Origin: Mageeibacillus sp. UBA3781
GTDB taxonomy: Bacteria; Bacillota; Clostridia; Saccharofermentanales; Saccharofermentanaceae
DNA: 19,249 nt
NCBI GenBank assembly: GCA_002368805.1
Contig: DFFH01000128.1
Span: 1 to 19,249 of the forward strand
Direction of reading: 5' to 3'
Shown: positions 7,807 through 15,668 of the stretch, one piece after another
Position numbering within the stretch: the stretch's first letter is position 1
Layout of the letters: every line of letters starts with the position of its first letter
Position numbers and translations under genes: made by a program
Notes under the pieces: model-generated
What the model was told of the DNA's origin: nothing
Seen by the model: only the letters and a program-made list of their open reading frames with translations
Databases searched by the model: none

Positions 7807-8082
7807 CTTGTTTCCTTTTTTATTTTCTCACGCAAACTTCCCCTTTTTCATTGTACTATACCTCGAGGAATCTGCGACTGTTTTTTTTAGAGGAGGGGGC
7901 GGGAGCGAGGGGGGTGGACCTCGCTCCCGGGTATGAAAGTAAATAGAAGATAGTAAAGGTTCTTCACTTCGTCGTCCGGGAGTTTTGTTTCGGAGGTTTC
8001 TCTCCCTTTCGACATCTTTATTGTCTCATCGCGGTATGACTTTCATGTGACCTTAAAGTGACAGAATAGTCACCTTGGAAAA
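7807..8082 (-). other. 276-bp intercistronic region between solute-binding protein and permease genes
   Basis: No convincing gene. It holds, in the direction of transcription, a small GTGAC-N6-GTCAC inverted repeat just after the upstream stop (8059-8074), a purine-rich stretch, the strong GC hairpin described separately, an A-rich run, a CCTCGAGG palindrome (7861-7868), and a possible -10 element (TATAGT or TACAAT, about 7850-7860) without a recognisable -35. A 42-codon open frame (8015-7887) crosses the hairpin but has no ribosome site. The permease pair may therefore be transcribed by read-through, by a weak internal promoter, or both. Confidence 0.5.
7900..7929 (-). promoter_or_regulatory. 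Strong intercistronic hairpin after the solute-binding protein gene
   Basis: A perfect 11-bp GC-rich stem (CGGGAGCGAGG pairing with CCTCGCTCCCG) with an 8-nt loop. On the minus strand it is followed by C-rich sequence and A's, not by a U tract, so it does not look like an intrinsic terminator. Hairpins of this kind between malE-like and malF-like genes are known to protect the upstream part of the transcript from 3' exonucleases and so keep binding protein in excess over permease; that role is inferred here from position. Confidence 0.6.
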
Positions 8083-10539
8083 TCACCGTTCATGGATCTT
8101 CGTCGTAGCCTTGTTCTGGATGATCTTACTTACATCCTCAGCACTTCTCTGGCCTTCATAATATCCGGGCACTTCTTCTTTGATGATAGCCATGATTCCG
8201 GGGTCAAAAGAACTGAATGTGGAAACATTCTCGATAATGGACACAAACTCAGAAGCATCCTCCTGCGTCAGTTCATCCATCCGTCCCATCTTACTCAGAT
8301 CGACGCTTTCGTCTTCGGTTTTTCCTTCAAACTGTTTATTCCACTTTTTTACAAACTCGATCTCCGCTTCATTTCTCCGGTTAAGAGCCGCGCGGTTGAC
8401 AGGGATCGAATTGAAATCCACCGCATAAGAATACTGCGCTTCCTCACTGAACATAAAGCGGATGAAGTCCCAGGCTTCTTCGATATGCTTGGACTTTGCC
8501 GAGATTCCGAATGTCATCATCGGAAGAGCACTCATTCCGGAACCGTTCGGGGACGGGATACCAAGGAACACCTGTTTTCCCTTCAGTGCTTTCTTTAAAA
8601 TCGCAATATCTTCCAGACTATATAACTGTCTTGGCAGGAGCACCAGCATCTTTTCCGCGATACGTTCGAGAGGATCGACATACGCATCCTCCGGATTCAT
8701 AACGCCGTAGAAACCGGAATCCGTCTCTACCTGTCCGATAACTCCCGTGTTGCTATCTGTCTGTACAGGATTGGTATTCGCATACTTCTTTGAGATCTCC
8801 AGAAGTTCTCTGAATTCTGCAGTATCGAAGCTTACCGTTCCGTTTTCATAATCGATAAATGAATCGGAAGCCACACTAAGCATCTCATCCAGAAGCTGCG
8901 TGCTGCTGACGCCATCCTCAAATACCGAGGTATTCTCCGGCAGAGACTTGATCACATTTTCAAACTCCTCATAGGTCCATCCGCTTCGATTCCCTACGAT
9001 ATCACTACTGGAAACATATCCGGAAACATCGAAGCACAGCGGGACCTGGTACATTTTTCCTTTGCTTTCAAACGCACGGAAGATATTATCAAAATACTCC
9101 TCACGCTTTATGCCATTCTGGCCATCGATAAGTGTATTGAGATCCACAAGTACGTTCTCGGAATTAAACTGATTATATATGGAGAAGTTCATCAGAATAT
9201 CCGGGCCCTCTCCCGCGACCATATCCAGGTAGATCTTATCCGGAATCGCTTGATATTCGCGTATCACTTCATCTTCAGTTTCAGCTGTGATGTCGGCACC
9301 ATAACTCTTGATGCAAATGCGCGAAAGGTGATTCGGATCCAGATTATACTTGATAATATAGTCCCGGAAGTTGGAACGGGAGTCATTGTACATCGTTCCG
9401 ATCTGGATGATCGATTTTCCGGCATGCGGATTCTTCTCCTGACGGGTCAGCTGAACGATCGAGTAATTTGATACACCTTTCGAATCTTCATCATTGTCCC
9501 AGAATTCCTCAAAGAGATAAATCTCATCATCGGACTTTATAGCCATAGAACGGGATCCCGCTGCTCCTTCGTTGTAATCTGTCCAGTTCCAATCCAGAAT
9601 CGTTTCTTTTTTTCCGTCGATAGGATTGAGAGAGCTGATTCCATCCACGTCCAAGATATAACATTTATCGGTTCCCTGGATATATTGCCAGTATGAATTT
9701 ATGCCCTTGATCGGGTCGCCTTTAAATGTTCCACTGGATAAATCGATCTCCTGATAATAGCAGTTGGATACTGCATTCTTATCATCAAATTTCTCAATAG
9801 ATGCATAGTATTTACCATCAAAGAAGTAGATCATTCCGGAAAAGCCTTCTACCTCTTCCCGATGGAGCAATTTGCCATCCTTACCCATCAGAGAGATATT
9901 TATTCCGGATCCGACCAGATAGTTTCCGTCGTCCGTTCTGAAAATGGATGATTGCCACATCTCTTCAGTATCTTCCAGGAAGATTTCGTTTCGGACAGTT
10001 CCATCTTTTTCGCAATCATAAAGCTTCGTTTTCGTGACACAATCACCCTGAGTATATACTGTCGCAAGTTTCAGAAAAGATCCGTCTTTCTGCTGGTAAA
10101 CTCTCGATATGTTCTCTGATTCGCCGGATTCTTCTTTCTTGATGAGATTTCCATCCAGATCAAAATATAGAGTTCCGGATTTGTTAAACTCTGCAGTGAT
10201 CTCCAGCATTTTGTCACAGGCATCATCCGCCTCCCAGTCGAGGTCCTGGATCTTTTTCTCTGCTTCCGGGGACATTTTATACGTAATCGAATAAGACACC
10301 ATGACCGAATCCCCCAGGAAGACCATATTATCCACATTCTGGTAATCCACTTCCTTGTCCGGATCAACAGGAATGGTCACATCGGCCTTTTTAACAGCAA
10401 AATACGGGTCATCCTCTTTGACCACAGACTGTCCGGCTCCGTTAATATTTTTGTTTTTCTTGTTGTTACATGCTGTTAGCGGCAGGATCATAGACGAAGA
10501 CAGAATGACCGCCATTGCCCGCCTCGACAACTTACGCAT
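8083..10539 (-). CDS. Extracellular solute-binding lipoprotein fused to a beta-propeller-like N-terminal half (paralog 2)
   Basis: An 818-residue lipoprotein. Signal peptide MRKLSRRAMAVILSSSMILP with lipobox LTAC (Cys24). Residues about 120-365 contain repeated short beta-type units ending in D-x-D-G or related turns (YFDLDGNLI, LYDCEKDG, FRTDDGNYL, MGKDGKLL, YILDVDGIS), suggesting a propeller-like domain. After a conserved KNPHAG junction (369-374) the rest resembles family 1 sugar-binding proteins: GEGPDILMNFS, EEYFDNIFRAFESKGKMYQVPLCFD in two pieces, RSGWTYEEF, and SEEAQYSYAVDFNSIPVNRAA near the end. Ordinary binding proteins are about 400-450 residues. It is paralogous to the next lipoprotein upstream along its whole length. 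ATG 10539 is chosen because GGAGG lies 7 nt before it; the in-frame GTG at 10545 is too close. It probably feeds the MalF/MalG-type permeases downstream. The ligand is unknown. Confidence 0.88.
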   Translation of the reverse strand: MRKLSRRAMAVILSSSMILPLTACNNKKNKNINGAGQSVVKEDDPYFAVKKADVTIPVDPDKEVDYQNVDNMVFLGDSVMVSYSITYKMSPEAEKKIQDLDWEADDACDKMLEITAEFNKSGTLYFDLDGNLIKKEESGESENISRVYQQKDGSFLKLATVYTQGDCVTKTKLYDCEKDGTVRNEIFLEDTEEMWQSSIFRTDDGNYLVGSGINISLMGKDGKLLHREEVEGFSGMIYFFDGKYYASIEKFDDKNAVSNCYYQEIDLSSGTFKGDPIKGINSYWQYIQGTDKCYILDVDGISSLNPIDGKKETILDWNWTDYNEGAAGSRSMAIKSDDEIYLFEEFWDNDEDSKGVSNYSIVQLTRQEKNPHAGKSIIQIGTMYNDSRSNFRDYIIKYNLDPNHLSRICIKSYGADITAETEDEVIREYQAIPDKIYLDMVAGEGPDILMNFSIYNQFNSENVLVDLNTLIDGQNGIKREEYFDNIFRAFESKGKMYQVPLCFDVSGYVSSSDIVGNRSGWTYEEFENVIKSLPENTSVFEDGVSSTQLLDEMLSVASDSFIDYENGTVSFDTAEFRELLEISKKYANTNPVQTDSNTGVIGQVETDSGFYGVMNPEDAYVDPLERIAEKMLVLLPRQLYSLEDIAILKKALKGKQVFLGIPSPNGSGMSALPMMTFGISAKSKHIEEAWDFIRFMFSEEAQYSYAVDFNSIPVNRAALNRRNEAEIEFVKKWNKQFEGKTEDESVDLSKMGRMDELTQEDASEFVSIIENVSTFSSFDPGIMAIIKEEVPGYYEGQRSAEDVSKIIQNKATTKIHER

Positions 10540-10546
10540 AGACACA

Positions 10547-10551
10547 CCTCC
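10547..10551 (-). promoter_or_regulatory. Ribosome binding site that fixes the start of the second solute-binding lipoprotein
   Basis: GGAGG on the minus strand, 7 nt before ATG 10539. The alternative GTG at 10545 would be 1 nt away and is rejected. Confidence 0.75.
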
Positions 10552-10611
10552 ACGTGATTATTACCAACGATATTGTACGGCGGCAAAAGCTGAAAAAAAT
10601 GAAAGAATTGT

Positions 10612-10628
10612 AAGATAGGCCCTATCTT
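10612..10628 (-). terminator. Palindrome with T-rich tail overlapping the stop codon of the first lipoprotein gene (weak terminator or attenuator)
   Basis: AAGATAGGGCCTATCTT on the minus strand folds into a 7-bp stem with a 3-nt loop, followed after ACAATTC by a T-rich run (TTTCATTTTTTT). The stop codon TAG lies inside the left arm, so translating ribosomes could affect folding. The stem is AT-rich with only a few G-C pairs, so at most partial termination is expected. Downstream, TACAAT (about 10571-10576) could be a -10 for the next gene, but no -35 is clear. Confidence 0.4.
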
Positions 10629-13027
10629 CCGTGGACGATTGCATACGTGCGCTCCTGAATGATACGGCACACATCTTCCACACTCTTTTCCCCTCGGAAG
10701 AAAGGAGCTGCTTCCTCCTCGATGATCTGCAGTACGGAAGGGTCTGTGGACATGATCGTACTTGCGTTTTCGATCAGTTCTTTAAAACCTTTTGCATCCT
10801 CCTGCGTAATACTGACCATCGTCTCCGGAAATGGCATAGCGGAGAAAAGATTTCCATCATGTTTAAACTGTTCGATCAGAGACTGGTTGTCTTCGATCGT
10901 GTCGTTACAGATGCGGTCGAAGGCTTTTCTATGCAGAGGGATCGATCCGAGAGAAGACGTGTATGTGTACTGGGAATCCTCATCGAACAGGCCGCGGATA
11001 AACATCCAGGCCTCATCTTTATTCTCAGAAAACGAGGAGATCGCGAGCGTAAGGACCGGCATGGCGGAGACGCCGGCTCCGCTCGGTGACGGCATGCCGA
11101 CATAGATGCCCTTTTTCTTCAGGATCGACCGGTTCTCGGCATAACGGTAGAGATTATAGATCTCTACCGGCATCAGTGCCAGTTTTCCCATATGCATGCG
11201 CATCAGCGGATCCTTCACCTGTTCTTCCTCCACACCGAATTCGGGAATTCCGTTCTCATAAGAATCCTGTGGCTGTACAACATCTGTCCCGTATTCCTTC
11301 GTGATGGTCAGGAGCTGCCGGAATTCATCCCCGTCGAAGTACACATCTTTCTTCGAATAATCGACAAAATCGAGCATCGCATCCAGGAGCATGCGCTCCA
11401 GAAGATCTTTGTAATCTATCTCCGACATGACTTCCACATCCGATGGGAGTTTCTCCACGATCCCCGTGAACTCGGAATAGGTCCAGCCGGATCTCTCTCC
11501 GATCAGATCTTTATTCCCGAGAAGTCCCCGGATATCGAAGCAGACCGGGATTTGATACAGTTTTCCCTTATTCTCAAACGCAGAAAGGATGTTATCGAAA
11601 TATTCCTCTCTGTTCAGACCGTTGGCACCATCCACATACTTATTCAGATCGACCAGGACCTCTTCGGAATTGAACTGGCTGAAGCAGGAAAAATTCACGA
11701 GGATATCCGGGCCTTTTCCGCTTAACATCTCGGCATAGACCTTGTCGGACAGGATCGTCTGACGCTGCGAATAGGAAAGATCCGGAGCAAGAACGGTATT
11801 ATAATCCCTTACTCTTATCCTCGCCGTATTTCCTGCCTCCGTATTGCAGGAGACGATATAATCCAGAAGATCATCAGATGGGATTCCGATCGTTCCCATA
11901 TCGATATATTTTTTCCCCGCATGCGGATTCTTATCTGCTTTTGTCAGTGAAACGGCAAGTGTTTTCTTGACCATATCGCCCGTTACTTTATCGGTTTCAT
12001 AAGATGATCTTATAAAAGCACTTTTATTCTCCGATATGATCTGAAAACTATCCGGATCGAAGTTGGAATAGTTTACATCTGTACTGTTCCAGCTGATGAT
12101 CTCTTCAAGCTTTCCCGAAGAAAGATCCACTCTATGGATCCCGTTCCCGTCGATCGCATAGCATTTACCATCGCCTCCGGAGACGACATTACCGATCGTC
12201 GCATCGAGTTTTTTTCTTTCTCCTTTGAGAGAATATGTGGCAAGATCGAGTTCAGAGAAGGAGATCGATTCTATAAGTCCGTTGTCGGAGAAAGATGACA
12301 TCAGTGCATAATACTTGTCCCCGGCCTCCACGACGTTCCCGTTAAGGTCCGGATCTTCCACCATTCCGAGCATCTCGCCCTTGGAAGAAACGAACCCGAT
12401 CATCCCGTAATCCGATAGAATAAGCGTCCCGTCGGATGTGACAAGGATCTTCCTGGGAGATATCGAGGAATCCGAAGGGATCTTCACTGACTCTTTCAGA
12501 AGTCCTTCCACACTGTAGATCAGCAGTTCGCGTCCGCTGCCGAGCGTATCAAAGTCTATGTGTTCGACAAGACATATGATCTCTCCGTTTTTTCCGGAAA
12601 AGAGATTTATGATCTCACTGTTAAACGGGAGTTCGATCTTCGATAGAGGATTTCCTTCAAAGTCAAAGATCACGAGCCCGCGCTCATACGACTCCTGCAC
12701 AAGCCTCATTACTTCTACGATTTCTTTTGCCGACGCTTCATAAAGATTGTACATCTTATTTTTCAGTTCCGACGGGTATTCATAGAGGATCTCATAGGAT
12801 GCAACAACGGAGTTTCCGACGATCGTTGCTTCATTCTGAGCGAAGCTCTGTGCCTTCTTTTTAAATTCCGGGCTGACGACGATCTCTTTTACCGAGGACT
12901 GGAAAAACGGATCACTTTCTTTGACGGTCTCACTATGACTTGTCTTCTTTTTCCCGCAGGAAACAGTAGTGAGCAGTAAACAGATGATCATAAGAAGCGG
13001 GAAAATGCGCTTACATTTCACAAACAT
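10622..13027 (-). CDS. Extracellular solute-binding lipoprotein fused to a beta-propeller-like N-terminal half (paralog 1)
   Basis: An 801-residue lipoprotein with a signal peptide ending in lipobox TVSC (Cys24). Its build matches the downstream paralog: a shared segment near 70-85 (VGNSVVASYEILYEY against LGDSVMVSYSITYKM), a middle region of short beta units with D/G turns (FDFEGNPLSKIEL, VTSDGTLILS, VSSKGEMLGMV, AIDGNGIHRVDL), the KNPHAG junction (366-371), and a family 1 solute-binding half with GKGPDILVNFS, QFNSEEVLVDLN, EEYFDNILSAFENKGKLYQI and ERSGWTYSEF. By hand count the 77-residue stretch from FNSE to KLP is about 60% identical between the two. ATG 13027 has AGGAGGAG upstream and follows the exporter gene by 11 nt, so it is co-transcribed with the ABC exporter. 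Why two near-equivalents are needed is unknown; ligand difference or hetero-assembly are options. Confidence 0.87.
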   Translation of the reverse strand: MFVKCKRIFPLLMIICLLLTTVSCGKKKTSHSETVKESDPFFQSSVKEIVVSPEFKKKAQSFAQNEATIVGNSVVASYEILYEYPSELKNKMYNLYEASAKEIVEVMRLVQESYERGLVIFDFEGNPLSKIELPFNSEIINLFSGKNGEIICLVEHIDFDTLGSGRELLIYSVEGLLKESVKIPSDSSISPRKILVTSDGTLILSDYGMIGFVSSKGEMLGMVEDPDLNGNVVEAGDKYYALMSSFSDNGLIESISFSELDLATYSLKGERKKLDATIGNVVSGGDGKCYAIDGNGIHRVDLSSGKLEEIISWNSTDVNYSNFDPDSFQIISENKSAFIRSSYETDKVTGDMVKKTLAVSLTKADKNPHAGKKYIDMGTIGIPSDDLLDYIVSCNTEAGNTARIRVRDYNTVLAPDLSYSQRQTILSDKVYAEMLSGKGPDILVNFSCFSQFNSEEVLVDLNKYVDGANGLNREEYFDNILSAFENKGKLYQIPVCFDIRGLLGNKDLIGERSGWTYSEFTGIVEKLPSDVEVMSEIDYKDLLERMLLDAMLDFVDYSKKDVYFDGDEFRQLLTITKEYGTDVVQPQDSYENGIPEFGVEEEQVKDPLMRMHMGKLALMPVEIYNLYRYAENRSILKKKGIYVGMPSPSGAGVSAMPVLTLAISSFSENKDEAWMFIRGLFDEDSQYTYTSSLGSIPLHRKAFDRICNDTIEDNQSLIEQFKHDGNLFSAMPFPETMVSITQEDAKGFKELIENASTIMSTDPSVLQIIEEEAAPFFRGEKSVEDVCRIIQERTYAIVHGR

Positions 13028-13038
13028 CGTTTCTCCTC

Positions 13039-14625
13039 CTATGCCCGGTAATCCAGGATGCTCCTTGCATTATGGAAGAAAATGACCGAAACGGCGATGT
13101 TAAATACAGCAAGGATCAGGAAATCCAGCGGGAACAGCGAAGGGGATACGGCATATAGTCTTCTGCCGATATATGCCCCCAGCGACAGCTCGAAGATAAA
13201 CACCGCTGAAAGAAGCGCAAATGACAGCAGCATATGGGTGTGGCGGTTGTTGCTCACACCGAGGGTGCGCATCGATGTCAGGTAACATGCGTAGAAAAGG
13301 AGTGCCGCTGAAGCATAGAACATCGCGCCGCACGGAACAAAGGCCGGATGAAGTCTGGCAAACAGCGAGACGATCGTAAGACAGACTAAGCCCTCGGTAA
13401 ATGCTTTTACCACAGGCGCCGTCGATGCATAGAAGAGTTTCTTGAACGCTTTTCCGGGCATGAGATAGATGAAGGGCTTGTCCAGTTCTTCGACGAATTT
13501 GCCCATCGGGATCGTAAAGATCATGGTATAGCACAGTACCGCCATCGCCAGGATCTGCATGATAAAAGGATACATCCCCTTATGCATCATGGACTGGAGA
13601 AACGCACCGAGTACGACCGCCATAGCGATCATCGCGAGCGATATCCTGTCAAAGAACACCGTCACGACTCTCTTCTGCTCCGTCATCTGCCGCTGGAGAA
13701 GTACAGCTTCACCTCCACGGAATCCGAGCAGATGGGATTTCCTGATCTTCCTGCTTTTGGCATCTGTAGAGGGGATCTCCGCACGGTTCATCTTTCCGAA
13801 ACCGCGGCCGATCGTGGTAAGGACACTTTCATAATAGGCCGATCTGTTCTGTACGATGAGAAGGATGCAGATGATCAGAAGTGTCATCATCAGCCCTGCA
13901 TATGTCAGTGTCCAGTACAGATCACCCGCCATCGCCGCATAGAGGAATCCACACGCCCATCCGCCCAGAGGGATCACGTGAAGGTGCGGCCCGTTGAAGA
14001 ATTCGACAATATCTGCCCAGGGGGTCTTGCTTCCCCAAAGAGCGATCACGATCCCGGCGATGATCACAACGCTGGAGACATAAAGAGAGATCCGGATCAG
14101 TACACGGATCACGGGGGATGCGGACGATATGGAGTAAACTGCCATCGCAGCGACGGAAAGACATATCGAGAGCATCAGCCATGCCCCCATCAGTATCAGA
14201 AGATCCCTGGGGCCGAGTCCGAAATAAAACCTCAGGTTCGTCAGCTGCATCAGAAGGAGAAGTGTGGCAAAAACACTGGCCAGGCACTTCTTGATCAGCC
14301 CGTAGAAAAGCACTTTTTCCGCACGTACCGGCGATACGAACAGGTTGTCGATATCCGCGGGGGCAAAGAATGTATTCCCGTGATTGAGCCCGAAGCCGAG
14401 CACGACAAAGGAGATCACCAGGAAAGAGAAGGCAACACCCGCTCTATATGTATTGACGGCATTGTCGAGGATCCCGGTCTGTCCGAGATGATTGATCTCC
14501 TGGTATATATACAGCGCAAAATATGCAAGAATGACCAGCGCCCATAGCCAGAACTGCGGGTGCTTGATCTTTTCGCGGAGGGAATTCCTCCACTGCTTGA
14601 AAATCAGAAACATACAGGCATTCAT
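13039..14625 (-). CDS. Putative ABC exporter membrane subunit (ABC_export family)
   Basis: A 528-residue integral membrane protein with roughly a dozen hydrophobic segments and a basic cytoplasmic stretch in the middle (about 275-320, containing SRKIRKSHLLGFRGGEAVLL). The length, the N-terminal pattern (FKQWRNSLREKIKHPQFWLW), the early FFAPADIDNLFVSPVRAEKVL segment and the companion ATPase all fit the 'putative ABC exporter' family of Firmicutes. The FAPAD...LF.SP motif is typical of large ABC-2 permeases in which membrane protein and ATPase are encoded side by side. ATG 14625 is 7 nt after the ATPase stop; the ribosome site is weak (AAGAAGTGA), consistent with coupled translation. The substrate is unknown. 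It lies directly ahead of two solute-binding lipoproteins, which is an unusual neighbour for an exporter. Confidence 0.82.
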   Translation of the reverse strand: MNACMFLIFKQWRNSLREKIKHPQFWLWALVILAYFALYIYQEINHLGQTGILDNAVNTYRAGVAFSFLVISFVVLGFGLNHGNTFFAPADIDNLFVSPVRAEKVLFYGLIKKCLASVFATLLLLMQLTNLRFYFGLGPRDLLILMGAWLMLSICLSVAAMAVYSISSASPVIRVLIRISLYVSSVVIIAGIVIALWGSKTPWADIVEFFNGPHLHVIPLGGWACGFLYAAMAGDLYWTLTYAGLMMTLLIICILLIVQNRSAYYESVLTTIGRGFGKMNRAEIPSTDAKSRKIRKSHLLGFRGGEAVLLQRQMTEQKRVVTVFFDRISLAMIAMAVVLGAFLQSMMHKGMYPFIMQILAMAVLCYTMIFTIPMGKFVEELDKPFIYLMPGKAFKKLFYASTAPVVKAFTEGLVCLTIVSLFARLHPAFVPCGAMFYASAALLFYACYLTSMRTLGVSNNRHTHMLLSFALLSAVFIFELSLGAYIGRRLYAVSPSLFPLDFLILAVFNIAVSVIFFHNARSILDYRA

Positions 14626-14632
14626 AGGATCG

Positions 14633-15505
14633 TCACTTCTTCTTTTTGCCCTTCTTTTTCTTCGTTGTCTTCGGACGCGTCACAGTTGCTTTTGCATGGG
14701 AAGGATTCGCCTTCTTTGCAGCACTCTGCCGGGACTGGCCGGACGGAGAAGCCGCAGGAGCCGTAACACGGATATCTTCTTCCGAGAACCACGGCGAATC
14801 ATAGGACTCCGTCTCAGCAAAGAAGATCCTCTCCAGAGACTCCGCCCACATGCCGATCAGCTCTTCTTTTCTATGGCAGGAGATGACCTTGCCCTTGCGC
14901 ATGATGTATGCCTTATTCCAGATACCTTCCACGGTGGCGATCATATGCGTGGAGATAAGGACCGCCACGCCTTCTTCCGCCAGTTCCTGGATCAGCTGGC
15001 GGAGTTCCTTGATCGCGTGCGGATCAAGACCCAGCATCGGCTCGTCCAGGAGAAGGAGTTTCGGACGCGGAAGCAGTGCGCAGATGATGGAGACCTTCTG
15101 CTGCATGCCCTTCGAAAGATCACGGCAAAGTGTATCCACCACTTCGGTGAGGCGGAAACGGTCGATCAGCTCAGCAGCATATGCTCTGGTCTTTTCACGA
15201 TCCAGCTTATACGCACGAGTTATAAATTCAAACTGCTCCCTGACGGTGAGCATCTCATATAAACACGGGAATTCCGGGACATACCCCAGGATCTTTTTTG
15301 CCTGGCTGGAACTTGCGGGGAATCCTCCGATCTGGACAGATCCTTCGAATCGGAGGAGCCCCAGGATGCACTTGATCGCGGTGGATTTGCCTGCTCCGTT
15401 CGGTCCTAAAAGAACACCGATCTCGCCCGCTTCAAGAGATAGATTCACGTTTTCATTAGCGATCTTCTTACCGAATTTCTTCGTCAGTCCCTTAGCTCGA
15501 AGCAT
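14633..15505 (-). CDS. ABC transporter ATP-binding protein (ABC-2 exporter type) with lysine-rich tail
   Basis: A 290-residue ATPase with Walker A GPNGAGKST (34-42), signature LSKGMQQK (130-137), Walker B LLLLDEP (150-156) and the switch histidine in ISTHM (His187). The Q-loop region reads GYVPEFPCLYEMLTVRE, with Glu in place of Gln, as is common in the ABC-2/CcmA-like group. After the nucleotide-binding domain comes a disordered tail from about residue 240, rich in Ser, Ala and Pro and ending in a run of lysines (TTKKKKGKKKK). ATG 15505 has AGGAGGGG six nt upstream. It heads the minus-strand block and is 7 nt from its membrane partner. It is the only ATPase in the block and is of exporter type, so it is unlikely on sequence grounds to drive the MalF/MalG-type importer. 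Confidence 0.94.
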   Translation of the reverse strand: MLRAKGLTKKFGKKIANENVNLSLEAGEIGVLLGPNGAGKSTAIKCILGLLRFEGSVQIGGFPASSSQAKKILGYVPEFPCLYEMLTVREQFEFITRAYKLDREKTRAYAAELIDRFRLTEVVDTLCRDLSKGMQQKVSIICALLPRPKLLLLDEPMLGLDPHAIKELRQLIQELAEEGVAVLISTHMIATVEGIWNKAYIMRKGKVISCHRKEELIGMWAESLERIFFAETESYDSPWFSEEDIRVTAPAASPSGQSRQSAAKKANPSHAKATVTRPKTTKKKKGKKKK

Positions 15506-15668
15506 GTTCCCCTCCTAATTCATCTCCGCATGATTAGACAAGATTAGTTTATCATTTTTTGCGCCGCTTTACTATTCCCCGGGACATTGAATAAGATATA
15601 ATGAAAAGTACAGTCAGGATCGAAGATCCATCAGAGATCCTTTCTTTTATCACACGGAAGGCAGACAT
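15506..15668. promoter_or_regulatory. Divergent intergenic region with candidate promoters for both directions
   Basis: 163 bp between divergent start codons. On the plus strand TATAAT (15597-15602) is a perfect -10 but the expected -35 place (ATTCCC region, about 15574) is poor, so an activator may be needed. On the minus strand TAAACT (15546-15551) is preceded by TG one base away, an extended -10, with a weak -35. The plus-strand leader contains GGATC-GAA-GATCC (15617-15629) and a second GATCCT (15636-15641) that could pair with AGGATC (15616-15621) instead. Confidence 0.35.

Noticed and set aside
6571..7890. A 439-codon plus-strand open frame opposite the two permeases
   Set aside because: It lies antisense to two well-supported permease genes, is rich in His/Asp/Arg as expected from antisense reading of membrane proteins, and has no domain match that I recognise.
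7887..8015. A 42-codon minus-strand open frame in the 276-bp intercistronic region
   Set aside because: No ribosome site before its ATG, its last third is the strong hairpin, and the composition (proline/arginine-rich end) reflects the GC stem rather than a protein.
13582..14547. A 321-codon plus-strand open frame opposite the exporter membrane protein
   Set aside because: Antisense shadow of a hydrophobic gene: charged, with no secondary-structure pattern, ribosome site or neighbours in that direction.
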